Counted from the first letter of the stretch, positions 1 through 5,998 are shown. The stretch: 8,319 bases of DNA from Deltaproteobacteria bacterium (GCA_024644775.1 JAHEHB010000237.1:1-8319); one strand, 5' to 3'. Numbers and translations: made by a program. The notes: generated from the letters alone by a model not told the origin.

Positions 1-291
1 GCCGGTGAGAAGGAATTCGTATTCGGGGTACGCCCGGAGGATATTACCACCGCCGGCGCCGGTGCGGGTGATGACAAGTCCTGGGGGAAGACGGAAGGTT
101 TTCAGGCCCATGTAAATGTCATTGAGACGTTGGGTAAGGAGACCTATCTGGATATTACCGCCGGAGATCACAACATGACCGCCATTATCAATCCCAACAT
201 CACGGTAACGCTGAATGAGGATATCGCGCTTGAAATCAACATGGAAAAGATTCATCTGTTCCGGAAAGATGGGGGGGGCGCGCTTTTTTAG
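1..291 (+). CDS. ABC transporter ATP-binding protein, C-terminal end (MalK/UgpC type), partial
   Basis: The reading frame is open from the first base and stops at TAG 289-291, leaving 96 residues; the Walker A/B and signature motifs lie outside the window. The visible part is the C-terminal TOBE/OB-fold regulatory region of MalK/UgpC-type importer ATPases: it has the GVRPEDI motif (residues 10-16) and the closing EKIHLF motif (82-87). In this family the ATPase dimer powers import of sugars, glycerol-3-phosphate or related solutes with two permeases and a binding protein, at the cytoplasmic face. The substrate cannot be told. A glycine-rich insert near residues 19-23 sits just after the RPED motif. 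A run of eight G (271-278) followed by six T lies at the very end, so slippage would only change the last few residues. The next gene begins 129 bases on and looks unrelated. Confidence 0.85.
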   Translation, partial: AGEKEFVFGVRPEDITTAGAGAGDDKSWGKTEGFQAHVNVIETLGKETYLDITAGDHNMTAIINPNITVTLNEDIALEINMEKIHLFRKDGGGALF

Positions 292-374
292 GATGCATTT
301 CTATTACAACGAGGGATCGTGCCAATAAAAAGCGGTGGTATCTTCACATAAAATTTGGTAAAATATTCAATTTG

Positions 375-396
375 CAGTAAGCTTCGTGACTTACTG
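375..396 (+). promoter_or_regulatory. Leader hairpin upstream of korD
   Basis: A 7-bp inverted repeat (CAGTAAG / CTTACTG) with an 8-base loop lies 24 bases before the korD start. It sits in the 129-bp AT-rich gap that must hold the promoter of the kor operon. TAAAAT hexamers at 349-354 and 359-364 could serve as -10 boxes, but neither has a convincing -35 partner, so no promoter is called. The stem has no T-run and does not look like an intrinsic terminator for the ABC gene. It could be an operator or a leader stem. Confidence 0.3.
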
Positions 397-420
397 GATT
401 CTACTTTTTGGATTTGAAGC

Positions 421-657
421 ATGTCTGGAATTACTGTTTTTAAAAATACCTGCAAAGGCGTAGAAGATTGTGGGATCTGCATTTATGTCTGTCCCAAAGA
501 TGTGTATGAACCGTCGGACGAAATGAACGAATTCGGTTATGTACCGCCCCAGGTGGCACGGGAAGATGAATGCACGGTCTGTTTGAACTGCATGATATCT
601 TGTCCGGATATGGCCATTGTCGTCGAAAAAAAGAAAGAGAAAGTTAACAATGAGTAA
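421..657 (+). CDS. korD: 2-oxoacid:ferredoxin oxidoreductase, delta (ferredoxin-like) subunit
   Basis: This is a 78-residue 2x[4Fe-4S] ferredoxin-type subunit that carries electrons from the catalytic alpha/beta subunits to soluble ferredoxin in the cytoplasm. Two cluster motifs are visible: C11-x5-C17-x2-C20-x3-C24-P and C51-x2-C54-x2-C57-x3-C61-P. The second is canonical. The first has three extra residues between the first two cysteines compared with the usual CxxCxxCxxxCP. The C-terminus is highly charged (Lys/Glu). The ATG at 421 has only a weak GGA 8 bases upstream. The stop overlaps the korA start (ATGAGTAA), which implies translational coupling. The order delta-alpha-beta-gamma is that of Helicobacter oorDABC, a 2-oxoglutarate:acceptor oxidoreductase, which supports the assignment. 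Confidence 0.9.
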   Translation: MSGITVFKNTCKGVEDCGICIYVCPKDVYEPSDEMNEFGYVPPQVAREDECTVCLNCMISCPDMAIVVEKKKEKVNNE

Positions 658-1798
658 AGATAGCCGATTACCACCCGGAACCCACTTTATGATGGGAAAT
701 TTTGCGCTTGCAGAGGGCGCGGTTGCTGCCGGATGCACATTTGTTGCCGGTTATCCCATCACACCCGCCAGTGAAATTGTAAATCGGTTGGCGGTTTTGC
801 TGCCTCCCGTCGGTGGTGGGTTTTTGCAGACAGAAGATGAAATCAGTGCCGTCTGTGCGGCCATCGGTGCATCCTGGTCGGGCGCGAAATCGATGACCGC
901 CACCTCCGGCCCGGGTATCAGCCTAATGCAGGAGAATATCGGATTTGCCGTTGCGACGGAAACACCTCTGGTTATAGTGGATGTTCAGCGCTTAGGCCCT
1001 TCCACCGGGGTTCCTTCGGTGGGTCTTGCCGGAGACGTGATTCAAGTTGCCCGGGGTTCCCACGGCGATTACCAGATCGTTGCACTCAGTCCGGGTAGTC
1101 CTCAAGATATGTTCGATATGACCGTCCGTGCCTTTAACCTGGCAGAAACCTACCGGGTACCGGTTTTTGTAATGCCGGATGCGTTTATCGGTCACATGCG
1201 AGAACAGGTGGTCATCCCCGACCCTTCCAGCCTGCTGCTGGTTTCCCGAAAACTTCCTGAACCCGGCACAGATCCCTTGGGCCGCCAGGACTTTCAAGAT
1301 CCGAATGTGGCGCCGATGCCGGTGTTTGGGCACGGATTTAAGGCCCATGTCACCAGTTCCTGTCACAACGAACATGGGATGCGCAATTTAAGCGACCCGG
1401 CGGTGATGCACAATTTCATCACAAAACCCATCGAAAAAATTCTCAAACACAGCGACGATATCGTTGAAGTGGCGGCGGATTACAGCGATGGTGATATCAT
1501 TTTAGCATCATATGGCGCGGTTTCTCGATCTGCAAAAGCCGCGGCCATGCTGGCGCGAGAAAACGGTTTGAATGTCGGTACCCTTCAGTTAAAAACCATC
1601 TGGCCTTTGGCAGAAAAAGAAATCGAAGCGGCAGCCAACGCCGCCAAAAAGATGATCGTTTTGGAAAACAATACCGGACAGCTTTTTCCATATATCAAAG
1701 CATCGGCTGCAAGCTTCTGCCCGGTTGAGTTTTTAGGTCCTAAAATTCTTGGTCAGATTCATGACCCGGAAGATATTTTAAAGGAGATAGGTTCATGA
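650..1798 (+). CDS. korA: 2-oxoacid:ferredoxin oxidoreductase, alpha subunit
   Basis: This 382-residue alpha subunit works with beta to oxidise a 2-oxoacid plus CoA to acyl-CoA and CO2, giving reduced ferredoxin. Residues 35-42 (GYPITPASE region) are the pyrimidine/substrate-binding motif of PFOR/OGOR domain I. QTEDEISA (60-67) holds the conserved acidic residue near thiamine diphosphate, TSGPG lies at 85-89 and GPSTG at 116-120. Domain II follows, with the TIWPL and ENNTGQ motifs near the C-terminus. I chose ATG 650 because it gives the usual N-terminus (FMMGNFALAEG) and overlaps the korD stop by 8 bases; the frame stays open upstream to a TTG at 617, but that would add a lysine-rich stretch inside korD. 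There is no fused gamma domain, in agreement with a separate korC. 2-Oxoglutarate is the likeliest substrate from subunit order and beta motifs; branched-chain or other 2-oxoacids are not excluded. Confidence 0.92.
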   Translation: MSKDSRLPPGTHFMMGNFALAEGAVAAGCTFVAGYPITPASEIVNRLAVLLPPVGGGFLQTEDEISAVCAAIGASWSGAKSMTATSGPGISLMQENIGFAVATETPLVIVDVQRLGPSTGVPSVGLAGDVIQVARGSHGDYQIVALSPGSPQDMFDMTVRAFNLAETYRVPVFVMPDAFIGHMREQVVIPDPSSLLLVSRKLPEPGTDPLGRQDFQDPNVAPMPVFGHGFKAHVTSSCHNEHGMRNLSDPAVMHNFITKPIEKILKHSDDIVEVAADYSDGDIILASYGAVSRSAKAAAMLARENGLNVGTLQLKTIWPLAEKEIEAAANAAKKMIVLENNTGQLFPYIKASAASFCPVEFLGPKILGQIHDPEDILKEIGS

Positions 1799-2658
1799 GC
1801 CTGACGGAACATCCTTTGCGAAAATACACCCGACCCCATGTGAAACGGACCACCACTTGCCCGGGCTGTGGAAACGGTATTATTGCCCAGGCGATTCTTC
1901 GGTCTATCGATGAACTCGGGTTGAATCTAGATGATTTTGTTTTTGTATCCGGAATCGGCTGCTCCGCATGGATTCCAAGCCCGCTTTTTGCCGCCGACAC
2001 CCTTCACACCACCCATGGCCGGCCCGTGGCCTTTGCCACAGGGGTCAAACTCGGCCGTCCGGAAAGCCATGTGATGGTTGCCAGCGGCGATGGGGATTTG
2101 ACCGCCATTGGCGGCAATCATTTGCTACATGCCGCCCGAAGAAATATCGACATCACCGTTGTACTCGTAAATAACGGAATATATGGTATGACCGGCGGTC
2201 AGGCCGCGCCCACAACCCCCATTGGATTAACAACAATTACCAGCCCATACGGAACCATGGAACACCCGTTTAACATCTCTGAGACGATTACGGCGGCTGG
2301 TGCTCCTTATGTAGCCCGTTGGACCACCTACCATCCCCGACAATTGACTCGATCCATTAAAAAGGGTATCCAAAAAAAGGGGTTTGCGCTCATTGAAGCC
2401 GTAAGCCAGTGCCCGGTACAGTTCGGCCGTGCAAGTAAAATTGGGAAAGCAGTTGATATTCTTGAATATTTTAAAGCAAACAGTGTGCGGATTGATAAAG
2501 CCGCTAAAATGGACGAAGATGCGCTTCAAGGAAAAATTACCGTTGGGGAATTTGTGGATAAAGAAAAAGTAGAGCTATCCAGCCAATGGTTGGAGCTCAG
2601 CAAACAAATGACGAAAGAGGAAGAAGTACAAGAGGAAACATGCCACGCCAAGAATTAA
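1795..2658 (+). CDS. korB: 2-oxoacid:ferredoxin oxidoreductase, beta (thiamine diphosphate) subunit
   Basis: This is the 287-residue subunit binding thiamine diphosphate and one [4Fe-4S] cluster. Four cysteines fit the cluster ligands: C22 and C25 (CPGCGNG), C56 (GIGCS) and C206 (QCPVQFGR). The cofactor motif runs from GDGD (98-101) to the Asn pair 126-127, followed by GIYGMTGGQ (128-136). The MTGGQ-x-x-PTTP form is typical of KorB-type subunits rather than of pyruvate enzymes. The start ATG 1795 overlaps the korA stop by 4 bases (ATGA). The C-terminal 40 residues are rich in Lys/Glu and probably a charged, flexible tail; the last 19 bases overlap korC. Function is secure at the family level, the exact 2-oxoacid less so. 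Confidence 0.93.
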   Translation: MSLTEHPLRKYTRPHVKRTTTCPGCGNGIIAQAILRSIDELGLNLDDFVFVSGIGCSAWIPSPLFAADTLHTTHGRPVAFATGVKLGRPESHVMVASGDGDLTAIGGNHLLHAARRNIDITVVLVNNGIYGMTGGQAAPTTPIGLTTITSPYGTMEHPFNISETITAAGAPYVARWTTYHPRQLTRSIKKGIQKKGFALIEAVSQCPVQFGRASKIGKAVDILEYFKANSVRIDKAAKMDEDALQGKITVGEFVDKEKVELSSQWLELSKQMTKEEEVQEETCHAKN

Positions 2659-3185
2659 CCATCGCAGGGGTTGGCGGCCAGGGATCGATTCTTGCCGGTG
2701 TGATTCTCGGCACTGCCGCTGTGACATACGACAAGAAATACGCGGTTCAAACTCAGGCATATTCCGCCGAGCTTCGTGGCGGATTTGCGGCTACATGGAT
2801 TGTTGTTTCAGATGAACCGGTCGTCTTTCCCCGAGTGACCCGCCCGGACATTCTGGTTGCCCAAGCTCAGGATTCCATCAATCGATTCGCGACGGTTCTA
2901 AAAACGGAAGGGGTTTTGATCTTTGATAGTGATCTGATTCCTTCGGTACCCGATAAAATAGAGAAAGCGTACGGAATTCAAGCAACCTCACTGGCCCGCA
3001 GTCGTTTTCAAGCTCCCATCGTCTGCAACATGATCATGCTCGGCGCCCTGTGTAAGGTAACCGGTGTTGTGAGCCGACAGGCGTTTGAAACAGCCATTTC
3101 AGAAGGCGTCCCAAAGGGCAAAGAAGAATTAAATCTGAATGCATTCGATATCGGCTACAAAGAAGTGAAGCAGATCAACGCTTGA
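2640..3185 (+). CDS. korC: 2-oxoacid:ferredoxin oxidoreductase, gamma subunit
   Basis: This is the 181-residue gamma subunit, which in this enzyme family forms the domain that contacts CoA. The glycine-rich GVGGQGS motif is at residues 10-16, and a conserved AELRGG segment follows in the first third, as in KorC/PorC proteins. The chosen start is ATG 2640, preceded by AGAGG and overlapping the korB stop by 19 bases. A longer frame starting at 2586 would lie entirely inside korB and would place 18 unrelated polar residues before the domain. The TGA stop at 3183-3185 is itself the first base triplet of a long palindrome, so the end of this gene has become fused with a repeat element; the last residues (VKQIN-A) look like a normal terminus. 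Confidence 0.92.
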   Translation: MPRQELTIAGVGGQGSILAGVILGTAAVTYDKKYAVQTQAYSAELRGGFAATWIVVSDEPVVFPRVTRPDILVAQAQDSINRFATVLKTEGVLIFDSDLIPSVPDKIEKAYGIQATSLARSRFQAPIVCNMIMLGALCKVTGVVSRQAFETAISEGVPKGKEELNLNAFDIGYKEVKQINA

Positions 3186-3265
3186 TAAACTCGTAAAAAG
3201 TCCCAAAAACGTCATGCCGGACTTGATCCGGCATGATGGTTTTGGGACTTTTTACGAGTTTATCA
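3183..3265. repeat. 83-bp near-perfect palindromic repeat element
   Basis: Two 39-base arms (3183-3221 and 3227-3265) pair around a 5-base CTTGA loop, with only two non-Watson-Crick positions. The outer part carries GATAAACTCGTAAAAAG and the core carries ATGCCGGA / TCCGGCAT. The core resembles the dispersed GTCAT-CCGG palindromes found in many bacterial genomes (recalled from general knowledge, not searched). The element starts on the korC stop codon and ends 62 bases before the next gene. As RNA it would form a very stable hairpin and could end or dampen transcription between korC and the dehydratase gene, or protect the kor mRNA. A related, shorter element is at 5265-5292. Confidence 0.9.
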
Positions 3266-3276
3266 TACTTAGTATG
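3264..3276. promoter_or_regulatory. Short palindrome, possible operator
   Basis: CATACT-T-AGTATG is a perfect 13-base palindrome with 6-bp arms. It overlaps the last two bases of the large repeat and lies 51 bases before the start of the dehydratase-type gene, in a very AT-rich stretch where a promoter is expected. A regulator site is possible but there is no direct support. Confidence 0.25.
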
Positions 3277-3327
3277 TATTTTTAATCAGTTTAGAATTTT
3301 TGAGATATTTATTTAGGAGGAAACGTC

Positions 3328-4770
3328 ATGGGTGTAATGACAAAAAGCGAATACATCGAATCCCTACGTCAACTAAGTCCCAAAACCTATATGTTTGGGG
3401 AAAAGATTACCGAAGTGGTTGACAATCCCAGACTTCGATCAGGAATAGAGGCCACCGGCGCAACTTACGAACTGGCTGAATTGCCTGAATATCGCGATAT
3501 CATGATCACACACAGTCCCTGGATTGATGAGCCGGTCAACCGATTCAATCTTCCCCCTGCGTCCATTGAAGATCTGGTTTGTCGGGTAAAAATCAATCGG
3601 GCGCTTGGGAACTATGTGGGAACCTGCCACCAACGATGTACCGGCATGGACTGTATGTGTTCTCTTGCCATCGTGGGTTATGACGTCGATCAGAAATACG
3701 GCACGAAATACTATGACCGTATCATTGAATTTATAAAATATATGCAGAAAAACGATTTTACCGGCAATGCATCCGTGACCGATGTAAAAGGTGACCGATC
3801 GCTCTCTCCCAAGGATCAGCCGGACAAGGACGTTTATCTGCATGTGGTAGAAAAACGAGATGACGGCATTGTCGTTCGAGGTGCGAAAGCCCATCAAACC
3901 GGATCACTGTCTTCCCATGAATTGATTGTACTGCCCACCCGAGCCTTGAAAAAAGGCGAAGAAGAATTTGCCGTGGCATTTGCCGTACCCGCAGACGCCG
4001 AAGGGGTGATTCATGTGGTGGGTCGATCCAGTCTCGATACCCGTGAGCTGGATGGGTGTGATTGCGGTAATCCACGATATTCTAAATATGCACCGACCGT
4101 GATCTACAATGATGTATTTGTCCCCTGGGAGCGGGTATTTTTATGCGGAGAAGTTGAGTATGCAGCCGAACTGGTGATGCGGTTTTCTGCATTCCATCGT
4201 CAAAGTCATGGCGGATGTAAATCCGGAAAAATAGACTGTATGGCAGGTGCGGCACTCTGCATGATGGAATACAACGGCACCGGCAAGGTCAGTCACGTAA
4301 AAGAAAAGATCGTGGATATGATTCACCGGGCGGAAACGCTTTATGGCTGCAGTCTGGCTGCCTCTTATGAAGGTAAACAGGAACCATCGGGAATCTTTTT
4401 CATAGATCCCGTGCTGGCAAACGCCTCCAAGATCCATGAAGGAAGGGAGATGGCGGAAGCGACACGGCTGATGATCGATGTGGCTGGCGGATTTGTGGCC
4501 GACTTGCCATCGGACAAGGACTTCCATAATCCGGAGATTGGTCCGTTACTGCAGAAATACCTCAAAGGAGCAACCGATATTCCTTCGGAAAAACGAATCA
4601 AGATGTTTCGGCTGGTGGAAAAGCTTGCCATGGAGAGTGCCGATACGATTTCAGATATTCATGGCGGCGGTTCACCGGCAGCCCATCGGCTCACAATCTT
4701 TAGGGAAAGCGATCTTGAGTCCAAAAAGAAAGCTGCCCAACGGTTGGCCCAGATCAAGGATGAAATCTGA
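3328..4770 (+). CDS. 4-hydroxybutyryl-CoA dehydratase-like Fe-S flavoprotein (HpaB/AbfD family)
   Basis: This 480-residue protein has the normal length for the 4-hydroxyphenylacetate 3-hydroxylase fold family. It belongs to the anaerobic branch typified by AbfD, which binds FAD and a [4Fe-4S] cluster and dehydrates 4-hydroxybutyryl-CoA to crotonyl-CoA. Ligand positions known for the clostridial enzyme (Cys99, Cys103, His292, Cys299) map well to C100, C104, H290 and C297, with K298 following as in the catalytic Lys300. The HGGGSP motif (445-450) marks the C-terminal helix region. The motif here reads HRQSHGGCK, so H294 stands where AbfD has the active-site Tyr296. Extra cysteines at 109, 111, 244 and 246 are unusual. 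The start ATG 3328 has a strong AGGAGG 7 bases upstream. It follows the kor operon on the same strand and precedes a VOC protein. Family and cluster are well supported; 4-hydroxybutyryl-CoA as substrate is uncertain. Confidence 0.85.
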   Translation: MGVMTKSEYIESLRQLSPKTYMFGEKITEVVDNPRLRSGIEATGATYELAELPEYRDIMITHSPWIDEPVNRFNLPPASIEDLVCRVKINRALGNYVGTCHQRCTGMDCMCSLAIVGYDVDQKYGTKYYDRIIEFIKYMQKNDFTGNASVTDVKGDRSLSPKDQPDKDVYLHVVEKRDDGIVVRGAKAHQTGSLSSHELIVLPTRALKKGEEEFAVAFAVPADAEGVIHVVGRSSLDTRELDGCDCGNPRYSKYAPTVIYNDVFVPWERVFLCGEVEYAAELVMRFSAFHRQSHGGCKSGKIDCMAGAALCMMEYNGTGKVSHVKEKIVDMIHRAETLYGCSLAASYEGKQEPSGIFFIDPVLANASKIHEGREMAEATRLMIDVAGGFVADLPSDKDFHNPEIGPLLQKYLKGATDIPSEKRIKMFRLVEKLAMESADTISDIHGGGSPAAHRLTIFRESDLESKKKAAQRLAQIKDEI

Positions 4771-4818
4771 TCAAGGATGAAATCTGATCAAGGATGAAAT
4801 CTGACCAAGGATGACAAT
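4753..4818 (+). repeat. 17-bp tandem repeat, three exact copies plus a degenerate fourth
   Basis: The unit ATCAAGGATGAAATCTG occurs at 4753-4769, 4770-4786 and 4787-4803, followed by a diverged partial copy (ACCAAGGATGACAAT) from 4804. The first copy encodes the last residues (IKDEI) of the dehydratase-type protein and supplies the first two bases of its TGA stop. The later copies are non-coding spacer before the VOC gene. Because 17 is not a multiple of three, each copy shifts the frame. Confidence 0.95.
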
Positions 4819-4859
4819 TAAGAAACAACTCAACGCTTGTAAAAGAAAGGAGACTGCCC

Positions 4860-5243
4860 ATGCCTTACCGATTGAATCACATTCATCTGGTTTGTCAAGA
4901 TTTGAAACAAATGATTGAATTTTTTACCGAAAACTTCGGAGTGACATTGATCGCCATGAAAAAATTCGGCGGTGCGGACGGTGCTTCCCTCGACCTGGAT
5001 GGGACAACTATTAATCTTCGGGTTCCGCAGGAAAACGAAAAATTACTCGAAACTCCCGCCGCTAAAGCCTACGGTTATCATCACATGGGTATCGAGGTGG
5101 ACGATATCGACACAAAATATAATGAATTGACGGAAAAAGGATATCAATTTTCCGTACCACCGAAAGATATCGAAAACATGCGGATTGCGTTTTTTGATGG
5201 GCCGGAAAACGTTACATTTGAGCTGCTTCAGCTAAAAGGATAG
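4860..5243 (+). CDS. VOC/glyoxalase-fold protein, methylmalonyl-CoA epimerase-like
   Basis: This 127-residue protein has two betaalphabetabetabeta half-modules of the vicinal oxygen chelate fold. Metal ligands of the family map to H7 (in NHIHLV), H75 (in YHHMGIEVDD) and E121 (in FELLQ), with the fourth probably near N52. The overall pattern, especially HHMGIEVDDID, resembles methylmalonyl-CoA epimerases and lactoylglutathione lyase-like proteins, though it is somewhat shorter than typical epimerases. The ATG has a good AAGGAG about 8 bases upstream. It is 89 bases after the dehydratase-type gene on the same strand and may be co-transcribed, which points to a CoA-thioester epimerase, isomerase or lyase acting on a neighbouring intermediate. 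The fold is secure; the reaction is inference. Confidence 0.75.
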   Translation: MPYRLNHIHLVCQDLKQMIEFFTENFGVTLIAMKKFGGADGASLDLDGTTINLRVPQENEKLLETPAAKAYGYHHMGIEVDDIDTKYNELTEKGYQFSVPPKDIENMRIAFFDGPENVTFELLQLKG

Positions 5244-5264
5244 TTTTCTGGTTGGTTCAATCAA

Positions 5265-5292
5265 GATGAATTCGTAAAAAGCAGAATTCATC
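5265..5292. repeat. Short palindrome related to the 3183-3265 element
   Basis: The arms GATGAATTC (5265-5273) and GAATTCATC (5284-5292) are exact inverted copies around a 10-base loop. The first 17 bases, GATGAATTCGTAAAAAG, match the end of the large palindrome after korC (GATAAACTCGTAAAAAG) at 15 of 17 positions. It looks like a reduced member of the same repeat family without the CCGG core. It lies 21 bases after the VOC stop, where it could contribute a weak hairpin. Confidence 0.65.
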
Positions 5293-5318
5293 AAGCCCAA
5301 GCAAAAAAACGAGCCAAA

Positions 5319-5418
5319 GAGGGCACCGAGATGGTTTGGTTTTTCTCTAATTGGGAGGCGGCAATTAGAGAAAAATAAAGACCGCCCAAAGCGTAATATG
5401 CCGATTCTCGGTGCCCTC
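5319..5418. repeat. Nested double palindrome element (non-coding)
   Basis: An outer 13-bp inverted repeat (GAGGGCACCGAGA at 5319-5331 with its complement at 5406-5418) encloses an inner 13-bp inverted repeat (TTTTTCTCTAATT at 5340-5352, complement at 5363-5375) with a 10-base loop. Imperfect pairing of the outer stem continues outward (GAGCC... / ...GGTTCGAGCC). The outer arms resemble the dispersed GAGGGCAC.GAG / CTCTGTG-type repeats of environmental proteobacterial genomes. No coding frame is evident here. It sits between convergent genes, so it may also act as a bidirectional barrier to transcription. Confidence 0.75.
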
Positions 5419-5469
5419 CGTGGTTCGAGCCAGGGAGACAAATGAAATTTTACACAGCGTCACAATATA

Positions 5470-5496
5470 TTGCCGGTCCTTATCTTATGCCGGCAA
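5470..5496 (-). terminator. Possible weak terminator of the NrdD-tail gene
   Basis: A 7-bp GC-rich stem (TTGCCGG / CCGGCAA) with a 13-base loop straddles the stop codon of the minus-strand gene. There is no clear U-tract after it on the minus strand, so it may be only an mRNA-end hairpin. Confidence 0.3.
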
Positions 5497-5838
5497 GTTG
5501 GCATTGAATAGTTTTCGATCTTTAAACTCCTCCTGTTTTGCATCGTTCCATTGCGCTACCGGGCGCAAATAGCCAACAACCCGGCTATATACTTCACAGG
5601 ATTGAAAGTTTTTCAAAATTGAATCTTCATCAAAACAATCGCCGCATTTAAGGAAAAACTTGCCGGGATCGGTTTCGTAAACACCTCCCCCGTTTATATG
5701 AATCCCGTCTTCTTTTGGAGCGGCCGTAATCTCCATATCTGAACCACAATCATGGCAGGTTCCCTGCCATGACAGTATCTCTTTGTCCGGGTTTTCGTCA
5801 AACAACTCGTGCAACCGTTCAACTGTCATTTTCGCCAT
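5485..5838 (-). CDS. Stand-alone anaerobic ribonucleotide reductase (NrdD)-type glycyl-radical tail protein
   Basis: This protein of 117 residues is similar to the extreme C-terminus of class III (anaerobic) ribonucleoside-triphosphate reductases. Two CxxC pairs, C28-x2-C31 and C65-x2-C68, look like the zinc site that precedes the radical loop in NrdD. The segment CEVYSRVVGYLRPV (81-94), followed by a WN...KQEEF-type ending, matches the glycyl-radical loop, with G89 at the radical-bearing position. The approximately 600-residue catalytic barrel and ATP cone of a true NrdD are absent, and the two CxxC pairs are further apart than I expect in NrdD. The start at 5838 has GAGGTG 7 bases upstream on the minus strand; a second Met three codons on is less well placed. 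It is a single gene, convergent with the VOC gene and divergent from the TraB-family gene. It could be a radical-domain accessory analogous to GrcA/YfiD or an unrelated zinc protein that borrowed the tail. Confidence 0.8.
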   Translation of the reverse strand: MAKMTVERLHELFDENPDKEILSWQGTCHDCGSDMEITAAPKEDGIHINGGGVYETDPGKFFLKCGDCFDEDSILKNFQSCEVYSRVVGYLRPVAQWNDAKQEEFKDRKLFNANLPA

Positions 5839-5876
5839 TTTTGTTCACCTCGTTTTCATACAATCTATAAATGGTT

Positions 5877-5894
5877 ATGTTTTTCTAAAAACAT
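5877..5894. promoter_or_regulatory. Perfect palindrome in the divergent intergenic region
   Basis: ATGTTTTT-CT-AAAAACAT forms 8-bp arms around two bases. It is 38 bases upstream of the minus-strand gene start and near its expected promoter (a TATAGA hexamer lies closer to the gene on the minus strand). It could be a repressor site or simply AT-rich symmetry. Confidence 0.3.
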
Positions 5895-5936
5895 GTCCTC
5901 TCATATAACAATATATATGGTATGTCAAGAAAAAAA

Positions 5937-5998
5937 CTACAAGATATTGTAGATGCCTGACGGATGACATGGTGAAAAGGAGAATAATTACTTTCACC
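5937..5998. promoter_or_regulatory. Two inverted repeats in the divergent intergenic region
   Basis: CTACAA-GATA-TTGTAG (5937-5952) is a perfect 16-base palindrome of operator size. GGTGAAA (5971-5977) pairs with TTTCACC (5992-5998) over a 14-base loop. Both lie between the divergent NrdD-tail and TraB-family genes, just upstream of a TTGACA at 6004-6009 that could be a -35 box for the latter, although no good -10 follows at 16-18 bases. Shared regulation of the two genes from here is possible. Confidence 0.35.

Noticed and set aside
617..649. TTG-initiated 11-residue N-terminal extension of korA
   Set aside because: It lies inside korD, is very lysine/arginine rich, and the ATG at 650 gives the family N-terminus with a normal overlap.
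2586..2639. ATG-initiated 18-residue N-terminal extension of korC
   Set aside because: It is fully inside korB and polar; ATG 2640 with AGAGG upstream gives the normal N-terminus.
3183..3265. Single-repeat CRISPR or attachment site
   Set aside because: There is only one large palindrome with a 5-base loop and no regularly spaced repeats or cas genes.
3439..3897. 152-residue minus-strand open frame
   Set aside because: It is a shadow frame antisense to the dehydratase-type gene, with no motif of its own.
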